In this document: positions 20,785 to 32,785 of the stretch, piece after piece | How positions within the stretch are numbered: position 1 is the first letter of the stretch | Layout: every line of letters starts with the position of its first letter | Source of the DNA: Theodoxus fluviatilis | Lineage: Eukaryota > Mollusca > Gastropoda > Cycloneritida > Neritidae | DNA length: 64,000 bases | Direction of reading: 5' to 3' | NCBI GenBank assembly: GCA_034096865.1 | Contig: JAWQFJ010001304.1 | Location: 116,890 to 180,889, forward strand | Program-made: the position numbers and the translations under genes | The notes under the pieces: model-generated | The model's input: only the letters and a program-made list of their open reading frames with translations | What the model was told of the DNA's origin: nothing | The model's database searches: none

Positions 20785-21875
20785 CAATAATAATAATAAT
20801 GTGTGGATTTATAAAGTGCCTTACCAATGAGTTAAGACATGCTCAAGGCGAATACATACACAACCATTACAATATACAATAACAGTCAATCACCTCAAAC
20901 ACAATAAACTTAATAACATAAGAGTCAGACATTCACTTCAGACATTCGACAAAACTGATGTACAGTGTCACCGTTAAACCATTAAACCGGGGAGAGGGGG
21001 AGGAGGGACAGGAGGGGGGTAGAGGGCTTAGGCAAGCTAGTACAAAGAGAACAGTGAGGGGAGGAAGATGAAGAAACTTAGACAGGATCAGGGAAAGATT
21101 TCAAGAAGAGGTGAGTTTTGAGAGCAGAGCGAAAGGTCGAGGGAGAAGTAGAGTGACGAACAGAGGCGGGGACGTCATTCCAGATAGAGGGAGCCTGATA
21201 AAAGAAAGAGCGTTCACCAAATTTTGTTTTAACTGGAGGGTCCTCCGGGAAGCTGAGAATTCTTGTATAGTCTGCGGAAGAGCGTAGCTGTCTAGCGGAT
21301 GTGTAGGTGCGCATGGGTTTAAAGAGATATTGAGGAAGAGATTCAGCGAAGTAATGGTACCAAAGACAGGCAAGCTTGTATTGGACTCTAGCACTAATGG
21401 GCAACCAGTGGAGAGAGCGGAAGAGAGGAGTGAGATGATCTGACTTTTTTGACTTACAGATGAGTCGAGCTGCAGCATCTTGCACTCTTTGAAGTTTATC
21501 GATGAGATATGCGGGACAGCCGGCAAGAAGGCCGTAGCAATAATCAAGGCGACTGAGAATGTGAGCACAGACTAGGAAAGTAGTAGCTTGAGTAGTGAGA
21601 AGGTGTCTGATTGCGCTTATCTGTCTGAGTTGTATGTATGTGGATTTGCAAGTGTTTTGGATAAAGTCGGAAAGAGAGAGAGAGGAGAGTCGAGGGCGAC
21701 CCCAAGGTTTTTGACTGATGGAACAAAGGCGACGTCAGCGTCTCCAACCCTGACAGAAGACGGGAGGGATGGAGGCGTCACTAGTCTCTGAGACGTGAAA
21801 AGAAGACATTCGGTTTTGGAATCGTTCAGCTGGAGTTTGTTGTGTGACATCCATGACTTAACATCAGAAAGACAG
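20785..21875 (-). mobile_element. CR1/L2-type LINE, 5'-truncated
   Basis: Minus-strand LINE 3' end. The reverse-transcriptase C-terminal region starts at about 21873 (DVKSWMSHNKLQLNDSKTE) and continues through SVKNLGV.LDS, DYCYGLLAGCPAYL, QDAAARLICKSKKSDHLTP and SLHWLPI..R..YK to APSIWNDVPASVR and FKTHLF-like SALKTHLF, with a stop near 21078. A one-base frameshift lies in a CT-rich stretch near 21660. The 3' UTR contains TTTATAAA and ends in (ATT)n at 20785-20800. The catalytic xxDD motif is upstream and missing, so the copy is dead. Confidence 0.88.
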
Positions 21876-22250
21876 GTCTATAGAGTGTCTAACGTGGGTC
21901 GGAATTGATCTAAAGTGGTGCTCTAGTGATGAAATGATAGAGGTGGTGAGGAAGGCAATAGTGATGTAATGATAGGAATGTTGGCGATGATTGCGTAATG
22001 ATGATGGGGTTGGATGCAGTGGCGGTGGTGGTGTTAGGGTAATCATGGTGTCTGTGTGGTGATAGTGGTAATGGTGGCTGTGCAAAGCAGTGGAGTGATG
22101 GTAGTGGTGATGATAGTGGTGTAAAGCTGTGTTCGTGATGGCGTTTGTGGTTTAATGTGGTGGTGTAATCTGTTTGTTCTCTGTGTTTTTATCTCTGTGT
22201 TTATGTCTATGTTAACGTATCTGTGATCTGATCTCTCTGTTTATATCTTT
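21876..22250. other. Unassigned, degenerate GGTGATG-rich
   Basis: Loose GTGGTGATGATAG repeats followed by TCTGTGTTTAT-like repeats up to the transporter exon. No coding region supported. Confidence 0.55.
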
Positions 22251-22401
22251 TCATTTCCAATCCTCTTTCACGCTCTTCATTTATGAAATCTCGGCAATCT
22301 CAGCTCTGCGTTTACATCTCAGTGTTCATGTGTGTGTTCACGTCCCTCGGTTCATATCATGCGTTCATATCCTTCTTCTTAATCTTTCTCATTGGTTGCA
22401 G

Positions 22402-22565
22402 GTTTGCCCACGCTGGGGCAGTTCTCGACGGGCTTGCAGGACCAGTGGCCATGGCTGGACCCCCAGTCCTCTCCTCCATCTGGTTCCCTGCAGGACAGAG
22501 GACCACCGCCACAGGGCTGACAATCACCATCTCTAACCTTATGTTCTCCACATCTTTCCTCATGG
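22402..22565 (+). CDS. SLC49A4/DIRC2-like major facilitator transporter, internal exon a
   Basis: Plus-strand exon of 164 bp between TTGGTTGCAG and ATGG|GTACGT. Its first base completes a codon and it ends one base into a Gly codon. It encodes FAHAGAVLDGLAGPVAMAGP then PVLSSIWFPAGQRTTAT, followed by a hydrophobic helix ending in FLMG. The string 'AGP..MA.PP.LS..WFP..(Q/E)RTTAT' is characteristic of SLC49A4 (DIRC2), a lysosomal-membrane transporter reported to export pyridoxine; it covers the end of one helix, the loop with the conserved WFP..RTTAT motif, and the next helix. The other SLC49 members (FLVCR, SLC49A3) fit less well. Upstream exons were not found. Confidence 0.88.
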
Positions 22566-22603
22566 GTACGTCATCATCGTAGGAAAGGAGAGTAGAGCAG
22601 AGA

Positions 22604-23064
22604 AGAAAACAGACAAGAATAGAAAAAAGATATTAGATAAGAGAGCAGAGCAGAGGAGAGGAGAGGAGAGAGAAGGAGAGGAGAGGGGAGGAGAAAGAAG
22701 GAGAGGAAAGAAGGAGAGGAGACCAGAGGGGAGAGGAGAGCAGAGGGGATAGGAGAGAGATGCAGAGGAGATAAGAATAGAGCAGAGCAGAGAAAAGGAG
22801 AGAAAGGCAAAGCTGAGGAGAGGAAAGGGAAGAAGTGAGGAGAGGCGCAAATCAGAGCAGAACAGAGGAGAGGAGAGGAGAGGAGAGGAGAAGAGAGGAG
22901 AAGAGAGGAGAGGGGAGGAGAGGAGAGGAGAGAAGAGGAGAGGAGAGGAGAGGAGAGGAGTGAGGAGAAGCGCAAATCAGGAGAGGAGAGGAGAGGAGAG
23001 GAGAGGAGAGGAGAGGAGAGGAGAGGAGAGGAGAGGAGAGGAGAGGAGAGGAGAGGAGAGGAGA
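22604..23064. repeat. (GGAGA)n microsatellite
   Basis: Degenerate at first and nearly pure GAGAGGAGAG at 22980-23064, in the intron between transporter exons a and b. Confidence 0.95.
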
Positions 23065-23539
23065 AAGTGTCATCGTACATATTGATGGAAATAGCGATAA
23101 TGTTATTATGTTCATCGCGTAATTTATTCGTATTTGTATGACAGAGTAACCTGCTGAAGAAAGCAGCAGACACTTCCCCCCTTACTTTGTTTTTTTCTGA
23201 TCAGTTTGCATTGCCTTATTAAAAAGATAAGTGCACTGATAAGTTGATTTAAAGTGACGGCACCTGCTGAAACATACAGCAAAATCATCATCATCGTCGT
23301 CGTCGTCATCTTAATCGACTGAATATATGTCTGAAGTAACTTACCGTCTTACTTCCGTTTCTCTTCTTACTTTGTCTTCCTTTTCTACAGTTGTCTGCTG
23401 TCTAGGTACAGCTTACTCAACTCACTACCCACTACGCATCCATTCCATCTGACCCCACCTCATACCATTTTGTAGTTACTCACAGAAACTGTCACTGTTA
23501 CTTAAATACATGAAACATCTTGTATTCTTATGTTTACAG

Positions 23540-23589
23540 GCCCATACTTGGTTCTCTTCAGAAATTCAACAGACGTCAACATCAGGCAA
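23540..23589 (+). CDS. SLC49A4-like transporter, exon b
   Basis: 50-bp exon after TATGTTTACAG. Its first two bases complete the Gly codon of exon a, giving FLMG-PYLVLFRNSTDVNIRQ. GP directly after the helix fits SLC49A4 (FL(V/I)GP). It contains a potential N-glycosylation site (NST) in what would be a luminal loop. The end at CAA|GTGTGA is chosen because it keeps phase 0 into the next two exons; a GC donor four bases earlier (CAG|GCAAGT) would put a stop in frame downstream. Confidence 0.78.
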
Positions 23590-23846
23590 GTGTGAACTTT
23601 CCCCCGCTTTTTGAGTGAAACGCTCGTAGTGAGAAGGAGGAATGAGAACGGGTTCGACGAAGCTTGACTGAGTAATTCTACGGTTAAATTGAAAAAATGC
23701 AATGTAGTGGTAATTATACAGTCTCATCATAACTAAATACTCCTGATTTATTTCCATAGGAAAGGGGGCCGACGAAGAGATCATGAGTCGAATCGTGGAA
23801 AGTATTTTTAAGTGATCTGTTTTTTTGTTTCATTTGTCATTCTTAG

Positions 23847-23910
23847 TTGCATGAACTTTTACGTTCCAGTCAAGACGGCGTGGCTATCGAATCACTGTCG
23901 CTTCGACCAA
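23847..23910 (+). CDS. SLC49A4-like transporter, exon c
   Basis: 64-bp exon between GTCATTCTTAG and CAA|GTAAGC. In phase 0 it reads LHELLRSSQDGVAIESLSLR, ending one base into a codon. This region is a variable luminal loop in SLC49A4, so there is no motif. The call rests on strong splice signals and on phase agreement with exons b and d. Confidence 0.65.
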
Positions 23911-24423
23911 GTAAGCTACCATTCTTGTCTTGTTTGACTCGCATATTGCACGCCACAGGTACGCGACTTTTGGGTAGTTAAAGACAGAAGATAGAAGTAA
24001 ATGTTTCAATCAGAGGCTGCATCGCAACATCCAGTCGTTTCGCACACTGTCAACTGGTCAAAGGTCAAACAGTTTTGTTATGTAGCGACTAATAACTACT
24101 CATGCCTGGGTTTAAAGCCACGCTTACACTTTATCACGTATCAATTAATCAGTTTTGAGATCTTACATCGATTTAAAAACTTGAATCATTACTGGACATA
24201 GTTTGTGAGTCTCAGGTTTCGAATCCACCAATAACTTAAATGGTGGTTTTAGCGACTACAGGAAGGCCGTGTGATCTCTCTGGTGAAGGTAAAACAACTG
24301 CAGCAGCAGCAGCAACAACAACAAACACAACAACTTGTGTCTGAGTATCCCACCTCGTCATTACCCTGATTCTGCCTTACTTGCCCACGTATGGGTGTAT
24401 TGTGTGGTGTCACTGTAAACGGG

Positions 24424-25665
24424 AAGGTGCCGACACACGTCCCGTTTTTCAAGCCGATTTTGCTCCCGATGCGGTCTGACCGTCCGTGTAAAAATCGGGT
24501 TGACAGCCACACGCAACGATAAACAGTGGAGCCCTGCCGGCGTGAAGGTGCATTGACCCGCATTTCCAATTTTAAAATGTAGGAGCTTTCACGACCTATT
24601 GATGCATTCAACATACATCTTTGATAAATTAATGCTGTTCATGGATTACATTTTCTTTGGATGGGTTTCTAGTATCTCCAAATACAACGTTTTCTGTGTG
24701 AAGCGTAGCCTCGTTCTCGCGCCTAATTACGAACAGTCGAGCCGCGGACAGATGCTCTAGCGTCGCCCGGCATATAGGCTCCTACACACGTACCGGTTGT
24801 CCGCCGGTTTTGCTGCTAATCCGGTCAAGAATCGGAACGGTTGACTCATTTGCATACAATCTGGCCCGGTTCTTGTCAGTAGGGCAGGCTCTATTCCCCG
24901 ACCCGGTTTCGACCAATTCGTATGCCGGGCGACGCGACGACGAGAAGCTCGCGACAAGTTGCCAATTTAAATGGCGGACCTGTCTCCGCTTCACACAGAA
25001 AACGCTGTATTTGAGGGATACTAAAACCCCATCCAAAGAAAATGTAAGCCATGAACAGCATTAATTTATCAAAGCTGTATGTTTAATGCATCAATAGGTC
25101 GTGAAAGTTCTGCATTTTACAAATAAAATGCAAGTCGATGCAGATCTACACCGGCGAAGAATGCGTCGCCACGGCTCCACCGCTTATTGTTGCATGTTCT
25201 CACAGAAAACGCTGTATTGATACTAAAACCCCATCCAAAGAAAATGTAAGCCATGAACAGCATTAATTTATCAAAGCTGTATGTTGAATGCATCAATAGG
25301 TCGTGAAAGCTCCTTAGAGCTACACGTCCAAGCGTCGTTGCCATAGCTTGGATAAGGGACGTAACTCTAAATTCTGACCTCGCTTCACGTAAATGAAAAT
25401 CGCTCGATTGCGCGGTCTCGGTGTAATTTGTGCGTGTGGCTGTCAACCCGATTTTTACACACACGGTCAGACCGGATCGGGAGCAAAATCGGCTTGAAAA
25501 CCAATACGTGTATAGGCGCCTTATGAATTGGTCCAGACCGGGTCGGGGAATAGAGCCTGCCCTACTGACAAGAATCGGGCCGGATTGTTATGAGTCAACC
25601 GTTCCGATTCTTGACCGGATCGGCAGCAAAATCGGGGGACAACCGGTACGTGTGTCGGCGCCTGG
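24424..25665. repeat. Nested inverted-repeat (fold-back) cluster
   Basis: Three modules occur in opposite orientations. Module Y at 24424-24516 (CCGACACACGTCCCG ... GGGTTGACAGCCACACGCA) is inverted at 25431-25520. Module X at 24776-24922 (CACACGTACCGGTTGTCC ... GACCCGGT) is inverted at 25522-25663. Module A at 24992-25118 (CACAGAAAACGCTGTATT ... GCATCAATAGGTCGTGAAAG) is inverted at 24580-24705, with a third shorter direct copy at 25200-25310. A further diverged A copy lies at about 37075-37160. A short palindromic pair, CGTCGCCCGGCATA / TATGCCGGGCGACG (24763 and 24920), closes the middle stem. No coding frame. Confidence 0.8.
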
Positions 25666-25984
25666 AGATTCTCAACCACAAGTACAATGCATTTTTATTG
25701 GCCACTGAGATAATTCCTTTCAGCTATTGGCCAATTAAATTGCCCACTTCCTATAAACTATGGTTACTAACTGCACTCTCATTTTCTTCATTAAAAAAAG
25801 GTTTTGACTACGCACGTATTTAAACAGACACAAATTATCGACCACTGCACATTTCGTCATTCCAGTGCCGTTCTGAAAAGAATCCATGGCACCTTGTGAT
25901 GATGCAATAATCTGGAAATTGCCAGATCTGTGGCATCAGACAAACCCAGTTTGAGAAGAGTGGTTTCTAAAATATATGAGTCAA

Positions 25985-26633
<649 letters not shown>

Positions 26634-27226
26634 GCGTTCACACGTGTCCTGAGAAACGGAGCCGGCACACGTACAGCTTTTTACAGACAAGTTTAAGATT
26701 TGACGGCGCTTGGATGACGTAGAGAGTGTAGAGGGTGGAGGTGGATCGAGGAGGGGTAGGAGTGGATACGGATGGATGGGTGTGGGTGTTGGGTGGGTAG
26801 AAGCAGAGGCATATAGGCGTGGTAGGGAGCGTGAGGGATGGGGTAGGGTGAAAGTTATGATACAGTGGTTGGCTTAGTTGCAGGGAAGGTTGAAACGCAA
26901 GGTCGTGCGGAATGACGAAGAAAATGGCTTTGACAAAATGTTCCGCTTTTCCAAATAGCTGGATTACTTTTTTTAGAAATATTTCTTGAGAGTTTGACAC
27001 CAAATTGCACACTCTGGCGTGGTTTTCCCAAAAATTGGAATCTTGAGGAGTACCGTCGGTGTTGAAAATAAAATGTTGATAGCGCACTTGTCCCTCGAGT
27101 AAGTGCAGGATACTTTCGGTGGCCAATGACGTTTACAAGCTGAAATCGTTCTTTCTTTTTCTCCTTGCGTATTCACCCCTCCACACTTACGCATTCACAC
27201 AACAAGCATTTAATGTTTTTTTTCAG

Positions 27227-27277
27227 GCAGTGACATTGCATCAGAGAAAGAGGACTTTCTGATGTACCAGTACATAT
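27227..27277 (+). CDS. SLC49A4-like transporter, exon d
   Basis: 51-bp exon between TTTTTTTTCAG and CATAT|GTAAGT. Its first two bases complete the codon left by exon c. It reads SDIASEKEDFLMYQYI and ends one base into the next codon. In SLC49A4 the luminal loop is followed by an '(I/L)xxE(I/F)..Y(L/M)Y.E' segment entering the next helix, which the 'EDFLMYQYI' string resembles. Later exons were not recognised in the window; they may be diverged or lost, or they may lie beyond the assembly gap. Confidence 0.72.
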
Positions 27278-27691
27278 GTAAGTAGGTCAGCACGAAGGTG
27301 ATGATACGTGCGCCTGCGCGCTCGCTTGTACTCGTATTTCTGACGATATTAAATTTTCAGAAAAACATTTTTTGTTTTCAAAAGTGGTAGAAAGTTAATC
27401 ATTTAGTGCTTCGATATTTCGCGTTGAAAATAGTGACGATGATATCTTTATCCTCTCATGATCCACACTGAAGTGTTTCGTGAATTGTTAACTTATTATG
27501 CTACGAAGATATGAAACTCGCTACCCTTTTCTGTAAAAAAAATTCGTCAAATCTTCCATCATTAAAAAACAGTTAAAACTCTACCCATAGAACAATAATG
27601 AGAGGGGATTGGTGGGGTTGGACGGTGGGGGTGGGCTGTGGGGGTGGGCGGTGGGGTTAATGGTGCGAGAGAATACCTGATGGAATGGAAG

Positions 27692-27693
<2 letters not shown>
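27278..27693. other. Unassigned, presumed transporter intron
   Basis: AT-rich sequence with no recognised exon. A GGGGTGGG-rich run precedes the GA microsatellite. Confidence 0.5.
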
Positions 27694-28465
<772 letters not shown>

Positions 28466-28989
28466 CTATGCTTGGAGGAGGTGTGTGTGATCCTGTGAAC
28501 AAAATGTGGGAACCCCAGTCTACAAGTCAGGTACGAGGTAACACGATCCGATCACTTTCAACTATACTATACGATGTCAGAGTATCCAAACGCTCCGTCG
28601 CGTTTCTCAGTGCGTAGCAAGAGTGCGATGGAATCTGACGAGTAGCAAGGCGTAAGTGACATCGTCTTGTGCAAACAGACTGCAAGAGTCAACCAGAATA
28701 TCCCGAACCTGTTAAGCAACAACAACAACAATCTCCCCTTCACCCCTCCCTCACCCTCTATCCCCCCCCCCCCCCCCCCCCCCCCCGCGCCCCTCAAGAA
28801 GAAAAACGTCTCAGATTGCAATCAGTTTTTATCACACTGTTGCCACGGTAGAGTACCACACCCGGTAAATCAATAACACAATGACAAATACCTTCGAAGG
28901 AGGAAACAGTCATGTTGAACACTTAATTCCATCATAGTCTCGTCGGAACTTCTCATCTTGTAGCATATTGTGGCACGGTTTTCATCATG
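28466..28989. other. Unassigned, with C homopolymer
   Basis: Contains (CAA)n at 28717-28731 and a C tract at 28761-28786 (collapse-prone in assembly). No gene seen. Confidence 0.55.
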
Positions 28990-29736
28990 CTACGAGGGTT
29001 TTGGAACGGCATGTCTTGGGTGATTCGTCCTATTAAAACATTCAGGGCAGAAGGTTGTGCGTGCACAAACGGAACATGCTACAAAGGAAGTCAGAGGTTG
29101 TGCGCAGACATCACACCACGCTCGCACAGGCTTAGATATTCCAGCACCTCTCGTGAGTTGCCGAAACAACTCCGATGGGTCAACAGGCTCGACGTGCATA
29201 ACGCCGTCAAAAGCGCATTGCACGATTTTGTCGTGCGTCTTCGGGCCGGCTGACGGGAAGTCGTCTTCACGGAAACGGGCAAGGTTGTTATCAGAGCACG
29301 TGCAGTGCTTCGTTGATGGTTTTCGGGCCATCTCCGCAACTGGATGCACGGTTTCTTCGCATAAGTCGTGCTTCTTCGCGGAGATCACACCAGTCACAGG
29401 ATTTGCATGACCTTCGGCCTCATGCAACACATTCGTGTTCTTTTCCCTTGCACACTGTGTCACGGCACGTTCCAACCTTGGGGTGGCAGGGGGTTCCAGG
29501 CTATTGTATGAATACTGCAGCTGACTCAACGGCGATGCCGTTGCTATTATTTCTGAAGATTTCATCCCCTGAGGGCTCTCGCACAATCGTTTCGCGAACA
29601 TCTGTCGCCGCAGGAAATCTCTTTTCCGTTTCGACGGTGACTTTCTGTTCTTGGACCGAGAGCTAGATCGAGGAGCAGACTTCCCCTGGGGCGCTAATGG
29701 GCTTGTCCATTTCAGCGTAACCGTTGTGCATTCCAA
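28990..29736 (-). CDS. Uncharacterised ORF with basic N-terminus and ZZ-like zinc finger
   Basis: A single uninterrupted frame of 248 residues. Near the N-terminus (about 23-50) it has a strongly basic, serine-rich segment ending RKSPSKRKRDFLRRQMFAKR. The middle is without motif. The C-terminal 45 residues have C-x2-C-x9-C-x2-C-x5-C-x2-C-x5-H-x3-H (CDVC ... CSVC ... CPEC ... NHPRH), the spacing of ZZ-type or B-box-like zinc fingers. The KSPS(K/R)RRRD(xx)R-type stretch is, to my knowledge, common in ORFs of invertebrate repetitive elements, so this could be an accessory ORF of a mobile element. It could equally be a host gene. No introns are apparent and no neighbour helps. Confidence 0.5.
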   Translation of the reverse strand: MECTTVTLKWTSPLAPQGKSAPRSSSRSKNRKSPSKRKRDFLRRQMFAKRLCESPQGMKSSEIIATASPLSQLQYSYNSLEPPATPRLERAVTQCAREKNTNVLHEAEGHANPVTGVISAKKHDLCEETVHPVAEMARKPSTKHCTCSDNNLARFREDDFPSAGPKTHDKIVQCAFDGVMHVEPVDPSELFRQLTRGAGISKPVRAWCDVCAQPLTSFVACSVCARTTFCPECFNRTNHPRHAVPKPS

Positions 29737-29912
29737 ATTTGCATCAATGTTTCAAATTTGAGAACATGGGTTGTAGCAAGTTCACTCACTGCGCTCCTCA
29801 GGATGGCAGGTAAAATGTCTTCCATAATGACGTTCCTGTACTCGGTATGTGTCCTGTAGTACGGTTAAACAACTCGGAGCTCGAACTGTGCACAGCCTGC
29901 TGCAACAACGCC
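29737..29912. other. Unassigned sequence up to assembly gap
   Basis: Region upstream of the zinc-finger ORF; no promoter element can be named. Confidence 0.5.
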
Positions 29913-29934
29913 NNNNNNNNNNNNNNNNNNNNNN
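29913..29934. other. Assembly gap (22 N)
   Basis: A run of 22 N. Linkage across it cannot be checked from sequence; frames spanning it are meaningless. Confidence 0.99.
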
Positions 29935-31594
29935 CGAAGAAAACTCATTAAGGCAATCGAAAAAAGTGGTCGCTTGCGTCAAAGTTCGTCGATTGTCACG
30001 ATAGCCTCCTAGACCTCAGAACCGAAACATGATCTCGAGATTCTCCCCTCGATGGCCTAGTCGAGGGCGTAGCGAGACGCTCCTGTAGCCTAGAAAAAGC
30101 GCCACATCATCAACTGGCATTGGGCGGAAAGAACAATGGCTGTCGGTCTCTGGAGGGCTAAGAACTCAGTGAACGGAATTTGGCTCCAGATACATGTCGG
30201 CCCCGAACGAACCTAAATGAGCGATACAGATTAGGCTATATCACAGCCTGTTTTTCAAAGAACTTCATTGAGCACCACCGTTGGCAGCGCGGCGCCACGA
30301 AGCTTGGGGGTGGGGAGGGGGGCGGGGGGTGTCTTTCCAGAATACTACCGCATCTACACCAGCAAAATGAAAAAAAAGCACGGTCTTCAGTAACAAAATC
30401 TTGCCTGGCCTGAAACATGGGCAATGATCGTCATCGACCGAATGCCCACCAGATTGGCATCCATTTTTCAGCCTTACCCCCCCCCCAAACTCACCCCACT
30501 ATCGTTCTGTCGTCGGTCACGTTTCAGCGCTTCTGCGCCTTCACCAGACCTTTACACCCAACCCCACACTACCACCCCACCCGCTTCGCGCATAGCGGCT
30601 TTAGCGAACTTTGCGCACTCCAATAGCCTTCCCCACCCCCACCACCCCCGCCTTCCTAAAAAAAAGTTGCGAAACCCCCCACCCCCCCCCAAAAAAAAAA
30701 AAAAAAAAATAATAATAAAATTAACTCGTATCAGCCCCTGCATGGTGTCATACCAATGGCACAGGAACTCTTTTTAAACTTTTTTTGCAAAAAAAACAAC
30801 CGCTTGAGGTTAAACTGCTAGACACTTTTGCTCCAAAATGGTAGGCTTCGCTCATTTCAATCAATTGAAGGGCGACATAAGTTATTGAGTGATACGATAT
30901 ACGGTGGGACGTGTTTGCAAGCCGATCAAAAAAACCATTTCAGACAGTGTATGATCCAGAAAATAAGCTTATACACCTACTCCTCAAGATATATCAAATG
31001 AACACTCCGAACACAAATACTTCCGTGCTACGAACACTTTTCCATTCTCAGACCATAGAGAAGCACATTACAGGCCACTGTTATATACAAACACCAGCAA
31101 CAACTGCACTGTCTCCACCATTTTGGCGCTTTTTCTTTCTTTGGTTTTTTTTTTTTCTTTTTTTTTTTGTGTGTGGCTTCACGGGCGTCTCTGCTAAGAG
31201 GGGAACCCACGCATGAGGGAGCTCCGGACCTTCTTCTGCCTCCAGCCTTCACGGCGAGTGCGCCCTTATGAGCGAGGAACGTAGGCAACGACTAGCCCTC
31301 GCGATTCTCTCGAGATTTGGGCCAAACAAACGCGCCCCTAGACGCGGACGGACGGGCGGGCGGGCGGACGGAAAGGACGGACGGACGGACGGACGAACGA
31401 AACGAAGCATTACCACGTGAACGAAAATTTGTCATTGAATGAGGCACCGGCCCATTTTCAAGAGTACAGTTCGCGGTGGCTAACTTCTTCGGTCACCAAT
31501 AGTAAGCCTGCCTCGCTCATAAGATTCAATAGCACCTTGTCTCTCTGAATGACTTTCGATGAATACTATATGCCTAGATTAGATCTCTACAATG

Positions 31595-31627
<33 letters not shown>

Positions 31628-32480
31628 GTCATTTGCCTAGTATCGGAAAAAAAGCGTATTCTAAAGGATATTTCTGTTTACACTCTCAGACAGGTTCAAT
31701 ATATTATTAGTCCTCCTCTTAGATCATATGAGTCTGCGACAATATATTTCGAAATATGGGTTTTTCATTTTTCCTTTCTCTACTAGCCATAATGGACCAT
31801 AAAATTACTCGTTAGTACCTCTCGAGTATCTGCCTATTATCGAATATTACCACTCCGATATTTTTTTTTTTCACCCCAGCCTGGAGTCTGATGCCTATGC
31901 ATCACGAAATACTCTTCTTGTCGATGAAAATATAAATAGCACGCTCCGACGCCGTACCAATGCAATGATTTTTAAAGATATTGATTGTAAAATGAATGTA
32001 CCGATTCAAATATTAGTATTCGTAACTCCCCATCATGATGAAATATACTGCATGAGTTTCTCTCTGATGTCTTTTCGATAAAGAAAAAAAACCCTGTCTC
32101 GTTCGTAACCAAAAAACACACGTTGAATCCAACCAGCATACTCTTCGCAATCCACACCTTCCACAAGCTAATATTCCTTTACTTTGGAAAACTCCAAAGG
32201 ATTTTTCCATTGTTAGATATTTTTATACATCATTTGGCTAGACCCTCTGCAGATGGTAATCGGTATTGCTGCCCATTTTAATATCTTTGTTTGCAGCGAG
32301 AAATTAATACTGCACGTAGTTTCGGCCATTAAACGGAAAGAGGAAACACGACCAGTTATCCCCCTAAACCTATCATTAGGTTGTGCGTAAAGAAACATTT
32401 AAGAGACTCTTTAGAGCAAGGGCAACATGGACACCTCATCTATAATTGCCGACAGACCATCAACTCCCAAATGTCAGACC
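29935..32480. other. Unassigned, homopolymer-rich
   Basis: No gene recognised. It holds C- and A-tracts (30477-30488, 30674-30720), T-tracts (31150-31170, 31591-31626), and a (GACG)n-like tract at 31342-31400 (GGACGGACGGGCGGGCGG...) reminiscent of the 3' microsatellite in the pearl-like elements, but without their hairpin. Confidence 0.5.
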
Positions 32481-32488
32481 ATACAACA

Positions 32489-32785
32489 GGAGAAGAGAGA
32501 AGAGAGAGAGACTGAGGAGAGAGACGGAGAGAGAGAAGAGAGAGGCGGAGGGGAAAAGAGAGAGAGAGAGAGACGAGAGAGGAGAGAGAAGACGGGGAGA
32601 AAAGAGAGAGCGAGAGTGAGAGAGAGAGATGATGAGAAGAGAGAGACAAGAGAGAGAGAGGAGAGGAGAGAGAGTGAGCGAGAGAGAGAGGATCACTTCG
32701 CTCCTGCTGCGTGAGAGCCGAGAGATGCGAGAGAGAGAGAGAGAGAAGAGAGCAAACGAGGACAAGAGCGAGAGAGAGCAGTTGA
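32489..32785. repeat. Degenerate (GA)n tract
   Basis: About 300 bp of GAGAGA with many interruptions. Ser/Leu-rich minus-strand frames are repeat translations. Confidence 0.93.

Noticed and set aside
23581..23590. GC-AG intron at the end of transporter exon b
   Set aside because: CAG|GCAAGT would leave two codon bases and bring stops into frame in the following exons; CAA|GTGTGA gives one open frame through exons c and d.
24200..24235. tRNA B-box-like GGTTTCGAATCCACC
   Set aside because: No matching A box, acceptor stem or anticodon arm could be placed upstream.
31342..31400. Third pearl-like element suggested by the GACG tract
   Set aside because: Neither the TGACCTTGA clusters nor the GACTCAC/GTGAGTC hairpin are present nearby; the tract alone is not enough.
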